From: Microbacterium invictum
GTDB lineage: Bacteria > Actinomycetota > Actinomycetes > Actinomycetales > Microbacteriaceae
Direction: 5' to 3'
Assembly: GCF_014197265.1 (NCBI RefSeq)
Contig: NZ_JACIFH010000001.1
Coordinates: 124,001 to 188,000 of the forward strand
DNA length: 64,000 nt
Shown: positions 16,588-25,586 of the stretch, one piece after another
How the letters are laid out: each line of letters starts with the position of its first letter
Position numbering within the stretch: the stretch's first letter is position 1
Translations under genes and position numbers: made by a program
The notes under the pieces: generated by a model
Seen by the model: the letters and a program-made list of their open reading frames with translations, nothing else
What the model was told of the DNA's origin: nothing
Databases searched by the model: none

Positions 16588-17244
16588 ATGACCGCTCGCG
16601 TCACCGACCTCGAGATCACGTACGCGCTGCAGCGCGTCGTCGTGGGCGGCGTGCTGGTGGTGCTGGCGTTCCTGCTGGGCCTGGTCGTGGCGACCGGCGC
16701 CGAGCCGATCGACCTTGACGCCTGGTGGAACAGCCTGGTGACGGGCATCGCGCCGGGGTTCGAGCCGGTGAGCCTGTTCATGAACGCGGCCGGCGGGGGG
16801 TGGATCGCGACGTTCGCCGTGCCGCTGGGCGGCCTGCTCGTGCTCGTCCTGATGCGCAGACCGTGGGCCGGCGTGTACCTGATCGCCGCCTCCCTCGGCA
16901 GCGTCCTGCTCGTGCAGCTGCTCAAGCAGGTCTTCGGGAGGGCCCGCCCCGAAGAGATCCTCGTGGTCTCGGACTACGGTTCCTTCCCCTCGGGCCACAC
17001 CGCCAACGCGGCCACGCTCGCCGCCGTCGCAGTGATCGTGTTCCCCCGGCTGTGGGTGACGCTGGTCGCCGCGGCGTGGGTGGTGCTGATGGCGTTCAGC
17101 CGCACGCACGTGCATGCGCACTGGTTCAGCGACACCGTCGGCGGCGCGCTGGCGGGGGTGGGTGCCGCGTTGCTGGTCGCCGCGGCATTCACGGTTCCGC
17201 TGTACCGGGAGCAGGAGCGGCATCGGCTGCGGAAGACGCGGTGA
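16588..17244 (+). CDS. PAP2-family membrane phosphatase
   Basis: 218 residues and five to six membrane helices. All three phosphatase signature motifs are intact: K-x6-R-P in LKQVFGRARPEE, PSGH in FPSGHTANA, and S-R-x5-H-x3-D in FSRTHVHAHWFSD. The family removes phosphate from lipid phosphates such as undecaprenyl pyrophosphate or phosphatidylglycerophosphate at the outer face of the membrane. I use the ATG at 16588; an in-frame extension into the previous gene has no ribosome site. It follows the serine hydrolase by 65 nt. Confidence 0.9.
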   Translation: MTARVTDLEITYALQRVVVGGVLVVLAFLLGLVVATGAEPIDLDAWWNSLVTGIAPGFEPVSLFMNAAGGGWIATFAVPLGGLLVLVLMRRPWAGVYLIAASLGSVLLVQLLKQVFGRARPEEILVVSDYGSFPSGHTANAATLAAVAVIVFPRLWVTLVAAAWVVLMAFSRTHVHAHWFSDTVGGALAGVGAALLVAAAFTVPLYREQERHRLRKTR

Positions 17245-17286
17245 CCTGCCGTTCCGGCATCCACCGGTCACAGTAGGCTGTGCGCC

Positions 17287-19127
17287 ATGACCGCGTCTCA
17301 GTCGCCGGATGCCGCCGCCGCAGAACTCGCCCGACTTCAGGCCGAAGCCGAAGCCGCCGCCGCCGAGTTGAAACTGGCCCAGGCCAAGGCTGCGCTCGCC
17401 GCGGCGCAGGCCGAAGCGGCGAAGGCCGCCGTGCCCGGGGTGGATGCCGGTGCGGGCGGAACGGCGGACGCGGAAGGTGAACCCGCGACGGCCGCGACCG
17501 GCGGGCCGCTCGGCGCGGACGAGGTCGCCGCGATCGTCAAGGGCTACACGTTCGAGGCCGAGACACTCGACCTGGGCGCCCTCGTCAACGGCGAGCCCGT
17601 GGCCGATGCACAGGTGCGGATCCCGCTCGCGATGATGAACCGGCACGGCCTGGTCGCCGGCGCCACCGGCACCGGAAAGACCCGCACGCTCCAGGGCCTG
17701 GCCGAGCAGCTCGCCGCCAAGGGCGTTCCCGTGTTCGCGGCCGACATCAAGGGCGACCTGTCGGGAGTCGCGACTCCCGGTGAGCCGAGTGAGAAGCTGC
17801 TCACCCGCACGGCTGCGATCGGTCAGGACTGGGCGCCTGCGGCATCCGTCACCGAGTACTTCGCCCTGGGCGGCATCGGCACCGGGATCCCGGTCCGCGC
17901 GACCGTCTCCGGATTCGGTCCGCTGCTGCTGAGCAAGGTGCTGGGGCTCAACGCGACGCAGGAGTCGAGCCTGGGCCTCGTGTTCCACTACGCCGACGCG
18001 CACGGGCTCGCGCTCGTCGACCTCTCCGACCTGCGCGCGGTGCTCAGCTATCTCACGAGCGACGAGGGCAAGCCCGAGCTGAAGAACCTCGACGGGCTGT
18101 CGTCGGCCACCGCGGGCGTGATCCTGCGCGAGCTCATCACGTTCGCCGACGACGGTGCGGACGTCTTCTTCGGCGAGCCCGAGTTCGAGGTGGCCGACTT
18201 CCTGCGCACGGCGGCCGACGGACGCGGCATCATCTCGCTGCTCGAGGTGCCCGGCGTGGCCGACAAGCCGGCGCTGTTCTCGACCTTCCTCATGTACCTG
18301 CTGGCCGAGCTGTTCGAGATCCTGCCCGAGGTGGGCGACCTCGACAAGCCGAAGCTGGTGTTCTTCTTCGACGAAGCGCACCTGCTGTTCAGGGACGCGT
18401 CGAAGGACTTCCTGGCATCCATCGTGCAGACGGTGCGCCTGATCCGCTCGAAGGGCGTCGGGGTCTTCTTCGTCACCCAGACGCCGAAGGATGTGCCCGG
18501 CGACGTGCTCGGACAGCTGGGCTCGCGGGTGCAGCACGCGCTGCGCGCGTTCACGCCCGACGACGCCAAGGCGCTGCGGGCGACCGTCGGCACGTACCCG
18601 AAGTCGGGGTACGACCTCGAGCGCACGCTGCAGGAACTCGGCACCGGCGAGGCCATCGTGACGGTCATGAGCGAGAAGGGTGCGCCGACCCCCGTCGCGT
18701 GGACGCGTCTGCGCGCCCCGCTGGGGCTCATGTCGCCGACGCCCGAGCCCGACATCGTCCGGGCCGTGAAGGCGTCGCCGCTGCTGCGAAGTACGGCACC
18801 GCGATCGACCGCGAGTCGGCGCGGGAGATCCTGACGGCCAAGATGAACGCTGCCGAGGCCGCGGCGGCCGCCGAAGAGGCGGCACTGGCGAAGGCCAAGA
18901 CGGATGCCGAGTACGCCAAGCAGCAGGCCGCGATCCAGAAGCAGCAGCAGAAGGAGGCCGCAGCCGCGCAGAAGGAGTACGAGCGGCTCATGAAGGCGAC
19001 GGCGGGCAAGAACCGCACCACGCGGTCGACTGCGAAGAGCCCGATCGACGAGATCCTCGGGTCGAAGGCGACCCAGACGATCCTCGGCGGAGTGATCCGC
19101 GGCATGTTCGGCACCGGCCGCCGCTGA
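17287..19127 (+). pseudogene. HerA-like ATPase (DUF853/YjgR family), frameshifted near 18790
   Basis: The main frame (17287-18834) encodes an Ala-rich N-terminal coiled coil and a DUF853 ATPase with Walker A GATGTGKT at about residue 125 and Walker B KLVFFFDEAHLLF. At DIVRAVKASPLL the family continuation A-K-Y-G-T-A-I-D-R-E-S is found in the next frame, running to the TGA at 19125-19127. One G is missing in CTGCTGCGAAGTAC (18779-18792), where CTGCTGGCGAAGTAC is expected. With it restored the protein is 613 residues, ending in a Lys/Gln-rich helix and a KSPIDEILGSKATQTILGG tail. YjgR-type ATPases are thought to move DNA. TAGGCT lies 7 nt before the ATG. A sequencing error is as likely as a real mutation. 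Confidence 0.85.
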
Positions 19128-19201
19128 CCGCGGTGTGTGGTCGCGGTGTGTGGTCGCGTCTGGCCGCCTCGGGGCTGGTGACCCGGCCAGATGTGACCCC
19201 G

Positions 19202-19243
19202 AACCGGCGCCCGGCCGCGCCCAACCGGCGCCCGGCCGCGCCC
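19202..19243 (+). repeat. Two tandem 21-bp copies
   Basis: The unit beginning AACCGGCGCCCGGCC occurs at 19202-19222 and again, identical, at 19223-19243, in the gap before the FdhF-like gene. A second small duplication, GGTGTGTGGTCGC, lies just upstream at about 19134-19159. This is probably replication slippage in GC-rich spacer DNA. Confidence 0.85.
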
Positions 19244-19283
19244 AGGCAGCCCCGGGCGGTGCCAGGGGGCCTACGATCGGACC

Positions 19284-21824
19284 ATGGCGACGAAGCCCCC
19301 CACCAGCGATATCGATGAGTCCCGCGTCCGCGTCGAAGAGCCCGCGCGCAAGGCGGCGGGCGTTCCGGGTGTGCTGCACGCGCTGCAGATCGCACAGCAG
19401 CAGATGGGCGTCGTGCGCAGTGCGCAGACGCTGCTGCGGCTGAACCAGAAGGACGGGTTCGACTGTCCCGGCTGCGCGTGGCCCGAAGAGGACAAGCGCC
19501 ACGTCGCCGAGTTCTGCGAAAACGGTGCGAAGGCCGTCGCTGAAGAGGCCACCGTCCGCCGCATCGGTCCGGAGTTCTTCTCGGCCCACTCCATCGACGA
19601 ACTGCGCGCGCACGACGACTGGTGGCTCGGGCAGCAGGGGCGCCTGACCCATCCGATGGTGCTCGATGAGGGTGCCACGCATTACCGGCCGATCTCGTGG
19701 GACGATGCCCTGCACGAGATCGCCGCCGCCCTGCGCGATCTCGACGCCCCCGACGACGCCGTCTTCTACACCTCGGGTCGCACCTCGAACGAGGCCGCGT
19801 TCCTCTACCAGCTGCTGGTGCGCGGTGTCGGTACCAACAACCTGCCGGACTGCTCGAACATGTGTCACGAGTCCAGCGGCTCGGCGCTGACGGAGACCAT
19901 CGGCATCGGCAAGGGCACGGTGTCGATCGAAGACATCCACAACGCCGAACTGCTCATCATCGCGGGCCAGAACCCGGGCACCAACCATCCGCGCATGCTC
20001 AGCGCGCTCGAGAAGGCGAAGCAGAACGGCGCGAAGATCATCGCCGTGAACCCTCTGCCCGAGGCGGGCCTGCTGAACTTCAAGAATCCGCAGACCGTGC
20101 GCGGAGTGCTGCTGGGTGGCACCGCCCTCGCCGATGAGTTCGTGCAGATCCGGCTCGGCGGCGACCAGGCCCTGTTCCAGGCCATCGGCAAGCACCTGCT
20201 CGAAGCCGACGCGCAGCACGGCGGCGTCCTCGACCGCGCGTTCATCGAGACGCACACGAGCGGCTTCGAGGCGTACTCCCGGGCGATGATGGATGCCGGT
20301 TGGCCCGAGCTCGAGGCGGCCACGGGCATCGATGAGGCCGAGCTGCGGCGGATCGCCGAGATCGTCCGCGCGTCGGGCTCCACGATCGTCTGCTGGGCGA
20401 TGGGCCTCACCCAGCACAAGCATTCGGTTCCCACGCTGCGCGAGATCGTCAACGTCCTGTTCCTGCAGGGCAACATCGGCCGGCCCGGCGCCGGCGTGTG
20501 CCCCGTCCGCGGGCACTCGAACGTGCAGGGCGATCGCACGGTCGGCATCTACGAGAAGCCGTCGACGGCGTTCCTCGATGCGCTCGACCGCGAGTTCGGC
20601 TTCGCCGCACCGCGCGAGCACGGCTACGACACCGTCGCCGCGATCCGCGCGATGGCCGCCGGCGACGTGCGGTTCTTCCTCGCCATGGGCGGCAACTTCG
20701 TCTCGGCCACACCCGACACCGAGGTCGTCGAAGCCGGCATGGCCAAGGTCGACCTGACCGTGCACGTGTCGACCAAGCTGAACCGGTCGCACACCGTCAC
20801 CGGCAGACGCGCCATGATCCTGCCCACCCTCGGTCGCACCGACCGCGACCGTCGTGGCGGCGGCGAGCAGCGCGTCACCGTCGAGGACTCGATGGGCGCG
20901 GTGCACGCCTCGCGCGGACGCCTCGCCCCGCCCGCGGATGACCTGCTCAGCGAGGTCGCCATCGTGGCGCGGCTGTGCGCGCTGCTGTTCGGGGAGGACG
21001 ACGGTGACCCAGGGGTTCGCCGAGGGGAGGCGGATCGCCGAAACGAGGCTGTTCCCAGTGGAATACAGCCTTCCTCCGGCGAATCGCCTTCGCTCGGCAA
21101 CGCCGCCGGGCATGGCGGCTCCGCCGTCGCGGTCGACGCGGGCCAGCCGGAGCACGACCACATCACCGAGCCGGCCCCGGCCCACGGCACCCACGACGGG
21201 TCGACGGCAGACGCGACAAGCGAGCCCGCTCCCGCGCGCAATGTGCCCCAGGCCGACTGGGCGGCCCTCGAGGCCGACTACGCCGGCATCCGGACCCACA
21301 TCCAGAACGTCATCCCGGGGTTCGATGACTACGAGAAGCGCATCGAGAAGGGCCGCACCTTCATGCTGCCCAACGGCCCCCGCGATGAGCGCAGCTTCGC
21401 CACCGTCGACGGCAAAGCACGGTTCACGGTGAATCCGCTCGAGTACCCGCACATCCCCGAGGGGCGCCTGCTGCTGCAGACCCTGCGCTCTCACGACCAG
21501 TACAACACCACCATCTACGGCAAGGACGACCGCTACCGCGGAATCTACGACGGCCGTCGCGTCGTGCTCATCCATCCCGACGACATCGCGGCGGCCGGCT
21601 TCGCGCCCGGCGACATCGTCGACGTGGTGTCGGAGTGGCAGAGCCCGAACGGCCTCGAAGAGCGCCGCGCCGAACAGTTCCGGCTCGTGCCGTACTCGAC
21701 CCCGCACGGCAACGCCGCCGCGTACTATCCCGAGACGAACGTTCTCGTCCCGCTCGAGTCGGTGGCCGACGTGTCGGGCACCCCGACGTCGAAGGCCGTG
21801 ATCATCCGTCTCGAGCGTCGCTGA
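19284..21824 (+). CDS. FdhF/YdeP-type molybdopterin oxidoreductase
   Basis: 846 residues of the YdeP/FdhF-related branch of the DMSO reductase superfamily. Features are the C-P-G-C motif near residue 62, the Moco-binding segments SNMCHESSGSALTETIGIGKG and CPVRGHSNVQGDRTVGIYEK, and a C-terminal MopB domain. Such proteins are called formate-dehydrogenase-like; the substrate is often unknown. Residues about 570-654 are a low-complexity insertion rich in Pro, Ala, Ser and His, absent from the fold, and its first third is encoded by a palindrome. The ATG at 19284 has TACGAT 6 nt before it. FdhD, encoded at 51086, would supply sulfur to its cofactor. Confidence 0.87.
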   Translation: MATKPPTSDIDESRVRVEEPARKAAGVPGVLHALQIAQQQMGVVRSAQTLLRLNQKDGFDCPGCAWPEEDKRHVAEFCENGAKAVAEEATVRRIGPEFFSAHSIDELRAHDDWWLGQQGRLTHPMVLDEGATHYRPISWDDALHEIAAALRDLDAPDDAVFYTSGRTSNEAAFLYQLLVRGVGTNNLPDCSNMCHESSGSALTETIGIGKGTVSIEDIHNAELLIIAGQNPGTNHPRMLSALEKAKQNGAKIIAVNPLPEAGLLNFKNPQTVRGVLLGGTALADEFVQIRLGGDQALFQAIGKHLLEADAQHGGVLDRAFIETHTSGFEAYSRAMMDAGWPELEAATGIDEAELRRIAEIVRASGSTIVCWAMGLTQHKHSVPTLREIVNVLFLQGNIGRPGAGVCPVRGHSNVQGDRTVGIYEKPSTAFLDALDREFGFAAPREHGYDTVAAIRAMAAGDVRFFLAMGGNFVSATPDTEVVEAGMAKVDLTVHVSTKLNRSHTVTGRRAMILPTLGRTDRDRRGGGEQRVTVEDSMGAVHASRGRLAPPADDLLSEVAIVARLCALLFGEDDGDPGVRRGEADRRNEAVPSGIQPSSGESPSLGNAAGHGGSAVAVDAGQPEHDHITEPAPAHGTHDGSTADATSEPAPARNVPQADWAALEADYAGIRTHIQNVIPGFDDYEKRIEKGRTFMLPNGPRDERSFATVDGKARFTVNPLEYPHIPEGRLLLQTLRSHDQYNTTIYGKDDRYRGIYDGRRVVLIHPDDIAAAGFAPGDIVDVVSEWQSPNGLEERRAEQFRLVPYSTPHGNAAAYYPETNVLVPLESVADVSGTPTSKAVIIRLERR
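21020..21097. repeat. 78-bp imperfect palindrome inside the FdhF-like gene
   Basis: Left arm 21020-21053 and right arm 21064-21097 are inverted copies matching at 25 of 34 positions, around a 10-nt loop. The blocks CCGAG, AGGCG, TCGCCG and AGGCTGT are conserved in both arms. The 78 bp equal 26 codons and keep the frame. Codons inside (GTT, AGT, GGA, ATA, CCT) are rare in flanking genes. The simplest reading is an inserted palindromic element. Confidence 0.7.
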
Positions 21825-21895
21825 TCCCGGCCGCGCGCCGATTTTCCCCGGCCGGGGCCGGATCTGGGCGGGTGAGGCGCACCTAAGCTGGAAGG

Positions 21896-22993
21896 GTGGA
21901 TGCCACGTCTCGACGGGCGGCCCGAATCCTCATCATGGTGCCCGCGGCCGCCCTCATGCTGCTGGGCCTGAACTCGGGCCTGCTGCTGCTCGGCGTCGCC
22001 ATGCCGGTCGTGAATGAGCCGGATCTGCACTCCACGCTGCTCGTGTTCGGCTTCGTCGGCACGCTCATCAGCCTCGAGCGCGCCGTCGCCCTGCGCGCGG
22101 CATGGGCCTACTCGGCGCCGGTACTGCTGGCGCTCGGGTCCGTCATCACGATCACGCCGCTGCCGACGATCATCGGCAAGGTCGTGATCACCGCCGGGCT
22201 CGTCATGCACCTGCTCCAGTACCGGGCGATCTGGCAGCGCCAGCCGATGACGGCCACCGCCGTGCAGGCCGCCGGGGCCGTCACGGGCATCGCCGCCGGC
22301 CTGGCCTGGTGCGGCGGCGTTCCGCCGAACCGGCTCGTGCCGCTGCTGGCGGTCTTCCTGATCCTCACGATCGCCGGTGAGCGCCTCGAGCTCGCGCGTC
22401 TTGCCAGCCCCGGCGCGCGCGCCGAGCGGCTGCTGCTGATCCTCTCGGTGGGCTTGTCGGCATCCGCTCTGCTCACCCTCACCATGCCGGTCATCGCCGT
22501 GCCCGTCTCCGGCATCCTGCTGCTGGCCATCGTCGTCTGGCTGCTGCGATACGACATCGTCCGCGGCACGATTCGCCAGCACGGACTGCCCCGCTTCGTC
22601 GCGGTGTGCGTGTACCTCGGATACGGCTGGCTGCTGATCGCGGGCGCCGGGTGGCTGCTCGGCGGCGCCCGCACCGAGGGGCCGGTCTACGACGCGACCA
22701 CCCACGCGATCTTCCTGGGGTTCGTGATCACGATGATCATGGCGCACGCGCCGCTGATCCTGCCGGCCGTGCTGCAGGTCGACATCCCCTACCACCCCGC
22801 GCTGTACGTGCCGGTGGCGCTGCTGCAGGCGGCGCTGCTGGTGCGCGTCGTCGCCGGCGACGCCTGGGGGATCACGGGTGCGCTCCAAGCCGGCGGCATC
22901 GGCGCCGTCGTCGCGATACTGCTGTTCGCCGCCACGGCCGTGACGGTCTCGCTGCGCGAACGAGGAAAGAAGAAGAGTCGTGTCGCGACGTAA
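21896..22993 (+). CDS. Polytopic membrane protein of the nirK operon
   Basis: 365 residues, mostly membrane, with about ten to eleven helices. I do not recognise the family with certainty. The late segment YDATTHAIFLGFVITMIMAHAP, with His residues at a helix start and end, recalls NnrS-type heme/copper membrane proteins linked to nitric oxide. The GTG at 21896 has TAAGCT (21884-21889) ending 6 nt before it and a CCCCGGCCGGGG palindrome (21846-21857) upstream. It overlaps the nitrite reductase gene by 14 nt. Likely role: NO or copper handling together with NirK, by context only. Confidence 0.6.
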   Translation: MDATSRRAARILIMVPAAALMLLGLNSGLLLLGVAMPVVNEPDLHSTLLVFGFVGTLISLERAVALRAAWAYSAPVLLALGSVITITPLPTIIGKVVITAGLVMHLLQYRAIWQRQPMTATAVQAAGAVTGIAAGLAWCGGVPPNRLVPLLAVFLILTIAGERLELARLASPGARAERLLLILSVGLSASALLTLTMPVIAVPVSGILLLAIVVWLLRYDIVRGTIRQHGLPRFVAVCVYLGYGWLLIAGAGWLLGGARTEGPVYDATTHAIFLGFVITMIMAHAPLILPAVLQVDIPYHPALYVPVALLQAALLVRVVAGDAWGITGALQAGGIGAVVAILLFAATAVTVSLRERGKKKSRVAT

Positions 22994-25586
22994 CTGGTAC
23001 CTGCTGACCAACTCGGTCATCCTGCTGTGGATCGTGCTCACCGTCGTCGCGGTGACCATCCACCGTTTCGTGAACCAGCCGATGTGGCTCATGGTGCACG
23101 TGCCCCTGCTGGGCGCGGTGACCGCGGCGATCCTGATCTGGTCGCAGCACTTCGCCGACACCCTGCTGCGCCGGGCGGCACCCGCCGGGCGCATCGGACT
23201 GGGGGTGCGGCTCGGGCTGCAGAGCGCCGGTGCCGGCGTGATCATCGCGGGGATGCTCACCGGCGCCGTGCCACTCGTGATCGGCGGTGCGATCGCCGTC
23301 GCCGTGGCGATCATCGCGCACGCGGTGATCCTGTGGCTGCAGCTGCGTCGTGCTCTGCCCGCCCGGTTCGCGCCGCTCGTGCGCTACTACGTCGCCGCGG
23401 CGCTCGTGTTCCTCGGCGGCATCGCGGTCGGCGCGGTCATGCCGGCGCTGGGCGACCCCGACATCACCGACCGCCTGGTGAACACCCACATCGTGCTCAA
23501 CGCGTACGGCTGGATCGGCCTCACCGTCTTCGGCACGCTGGTGCTGCTGTGGCCGACCATCCTGCACGCCAAGGTGCCCGCCTCGGCCGACGCCGCGGCG
23601 CGCCACGCGCTGCCGGTGCTGATCACCGGGCTCGCCGTCGCGGCCGTCGGTCCCCTCGCCGACCTGCAGCTGCTCGTCACCGTCGGCATGGCGATCTGGC
23701 TGGCCGGCGCAGTGCGCCTGGCCGTCGAGGGGTGGCGCGAAGCGCGCGCCATGCCGCCGGGAACCTTCGCCGGGTGGAGCCTGGCCGCCGCCTTCTGCTG
23801 GGTGGTCTTCGCCGCGGCCGCCCTCGGTGTGCACGCGGTCATCCAGCCCGACTGGGCGAGCCTGCGCGGCGAGTACCTGATGATGCTCGGTCCGCTGGTG
23901 GCCGGCTTCGCCGTGCAGATCGTCAGCGGCGCCCTGAGCTATCTGCTGCCGGTCGTCGCGCTCGGCAGCCCCGCCGCGGCCAAGGCCGGCGCGGAGATGC
24001 TTGACCGCGGCGCCGCCGCCCGCGTGGTCATCTACAACGGCGCGATCGTGCTCTACCTGCTGCCCATGCCCTCCGCCGCCAGGGTGCTGCTGTCGTTCGC
24101 CGCCGCAGGTGTCGTCATCGCCTTCCTCGTGCTCGTGGTGCGCGCGCTCATCGCCGGCCGCCGGGTGCGCAGGGCAGAGGGCGCGAACCCGGATCGCAGC
24201 GGACGCGTGAAGCTGATGGCACCGGCATCCACCCCACCACCGCCGCAGCCCCGACACGGCGGCGCCGTGGTCGCCGGATTCGCCGTGCTCGCACTGTGCG
24301 TGGCCGGGGGCGTGGCCGCAGACCCGGCCGCGATCGGCATCAACACCGCCGCCGCGAGCGACGTCACCGCGACGGGCGAGACCACCGAGGTCTCCGTGCA
24401 GGTCGAGGGCATGCGGTTCACCCCCGCCGTCATCGAGGTGCCGGCCGGCAACGAGCTGGTCGTCGTGTTCGAGAACACCGGCACCGACGTGCACGATCTG
24501 ACCTTCGCCAACGGCGTGCGCTCGCAGCGACTGGCGCCCGGCGCGACCGAGACGCTCGAGGTCGGCGTGATCGGCGCGGACCTCGACGGCTGGTGCTCGA
24601 TCGCCGGTCACCGCCAGATGGGCATGGAGCTCACCGTGGTGGCCGTCGGAGCACCGGAGGACGCCGAGTCCGAGCACGACCACGGGGCCGCGGCGCCCGG
24701 TCCATCCGCAGCCGACGACATCGACCTGCAGCGCGAGCCGGATGCCGGCTTCGCGCCGTGGCCGGCCGCTCTCGCCCCGGCATCCGGCGACACAGTCCAC
24801 CGCATCACCCTGAACGTCGAAGAGACCGTGGCGGAGGTCGCCCCCGGCATCCATCAGACGAGATGGACCTTCGGCGGCAGCGCCCCCGGCCCGGTGCTGC
24901 GCGGCAAGATCGGCGACACGTTCGAGATCACCCTCGTCAACGACGGGACCATCGGTCACTCCGTCGACTTCCACGCCGGAGCGCTCGCGCCCAACGAGCC
25001 GATGCGCACGATCCAGCCGGGCGAGACGCTGACCTACACGTTCACCGCGACGCAGGCCGGCATCTGGATGTACCACTGCTCGACCCACCCCATGTCGATG
25101 CACATCGCCAACGGCATGCACGGCGCCGTCATCATCGACCCGCCCGACCTGGAGCCCGTCGACAAGGAGTACGTGTTCGTGCAGGGCGAGCTGTATCTCG
25201 GGCCGCAGGAGTCCACCGCCGACGCCGACAAGATCGCCGCGCAGACCCCCGACCTGGTCGCGTTCAACGGCTACGCGAACCAGTACGCGTACCGGCCCCT
25301 GCCGGCGACGGTGGGCGAGCGGGTGCGCATCTGGGTGCTGGATGCCGGACCCAACGTCGCCAGTTCGTTCCACGTCGTGGGGGGACAGTTCGACACGGTC
25401 TACCTGGAGGGCGACTACCGGCTGCTCGCCTCGGACCCGGGCGGTGCGCAGGCACTGGCATTGCAGCCCGCGCAGGGCGGGTTCGTGGAGCTGGCCTTCC
25501 CCGAGGCCGGCGACTACCCGTTCGTCACCCACATCATGAGCGACGCAGAGAAGGGTGCACAGGGGATCTTCCATGTCGAGGAATGA
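22980..25586 (+). CDS. nirK: Membrane-fused copper nitrite reductase with extra cupredoxin domain
   Basis: 868 residues in three parts. Residues 1 to about 400 form about ten membrane helices, with HIVLNAYGWIGLTVFGTLV among them; a further helix lies near 425-445. Residues about 455-550 are a cupredoxin domain with His505 (DVHDLTF) and Cys539 in WCSIAGHRQMGM, a complete type 1 copper set. Residues about 600-868 are a two-domain NirK core: His660 and His665 (HSVDFH), Cys700 in MYHCSTHPMSMH, then SSFHVVGGQF and FVTHIMSD. It reduces nitrite to NO outside the membrane. The extra cupredoxin probably feeds electrons and the helices anchor it. The GTG start overlaps the previous gene. Confidence 0.85.
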   Translation: MSRRNWYLLTNSVILLWIVLTVVAVTIHRFVNQPMWLMVHVPLLGAVTAAILIWSQHFADTLLRRAAPAGRIGLGVRLGLQSAGAGVIIAGMLTGAVPLVIGGAIAVAVAIIAHAVILWLQLRRALPARFAPLVRYYVAAALVFLGGIAVGAVMPALGDPDITDRLVNTHIVLNAYGWIGLTVFGTLVLLWPTILHAKVPASADAAARHALPVLITGLAVAAVGPLADLQLLVTVGMAIWLAGAVRLAVEGWREARAMPPGTFAGWSLAAAFCWVVFAAAALGVHAVIQPDWASLRGEYLMMLGPLVAGFAVQIVSGALSYLLPVVALGSPAAAKAGAEMLDRGAAARVVIYNGAIVLYLLPMPSAARVLLSFAAAGVVIAFLVLVVRALIAGRRVRRAEGANPDRSGRVKLMAPASTPPPPQPRHGGAVVAGFAVLALCVAGGVAADPAAIGINTAAASDVTATGETTEVSVQVEGMRFTPAVIEVPAGNELVVVFENTGTDVHDLTFANGVRSQRLAPGATETLEVGVIGADLDGWCSIAGHRQMGMELTVVAVGAPEDAESEHDHGAAAPGPSAADDIDLQREPDAGFAPWPAALAPASGDTVHRITLNVEETVAEVAPGIHQTRWTFGGSAPGPVLRGKIGDTFEITLVNDGTIGHSVDFHAGALAPNEPMRTIQPGETLTYTFTATQAGIWMYHCSTHPMSMHIANGMHGAVIIDPPDLEPVDKEYVFVQGELYLGPQESTADADKIAAQTPDLVAFNGYANQYAYRPLPATVGERVRIWVLDAGPNVASSFHVVGGQFDTVYLEGDYRLLASDPGGAQALALQPAQGGFVELAFPEAGDYPFVTHIMSDAEKGAQGIFHVEE

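Noticed and set aside
18779..18792. Programmed ribosomal frameshift in the HerA-like gene
   Set aside because: No slippery heptamer or downstream pseudoknot is visible; a lost base explains it more simply.
18048..21707. Very long open frame on the minus strand (about 1200 codons)
   Set aside because: It runs antisense to the HerA-like and FdhF-like genes, has no recognisable domain, and is rich in Arg, His and Asp as expected of the mirror frame of GC-rich genes.
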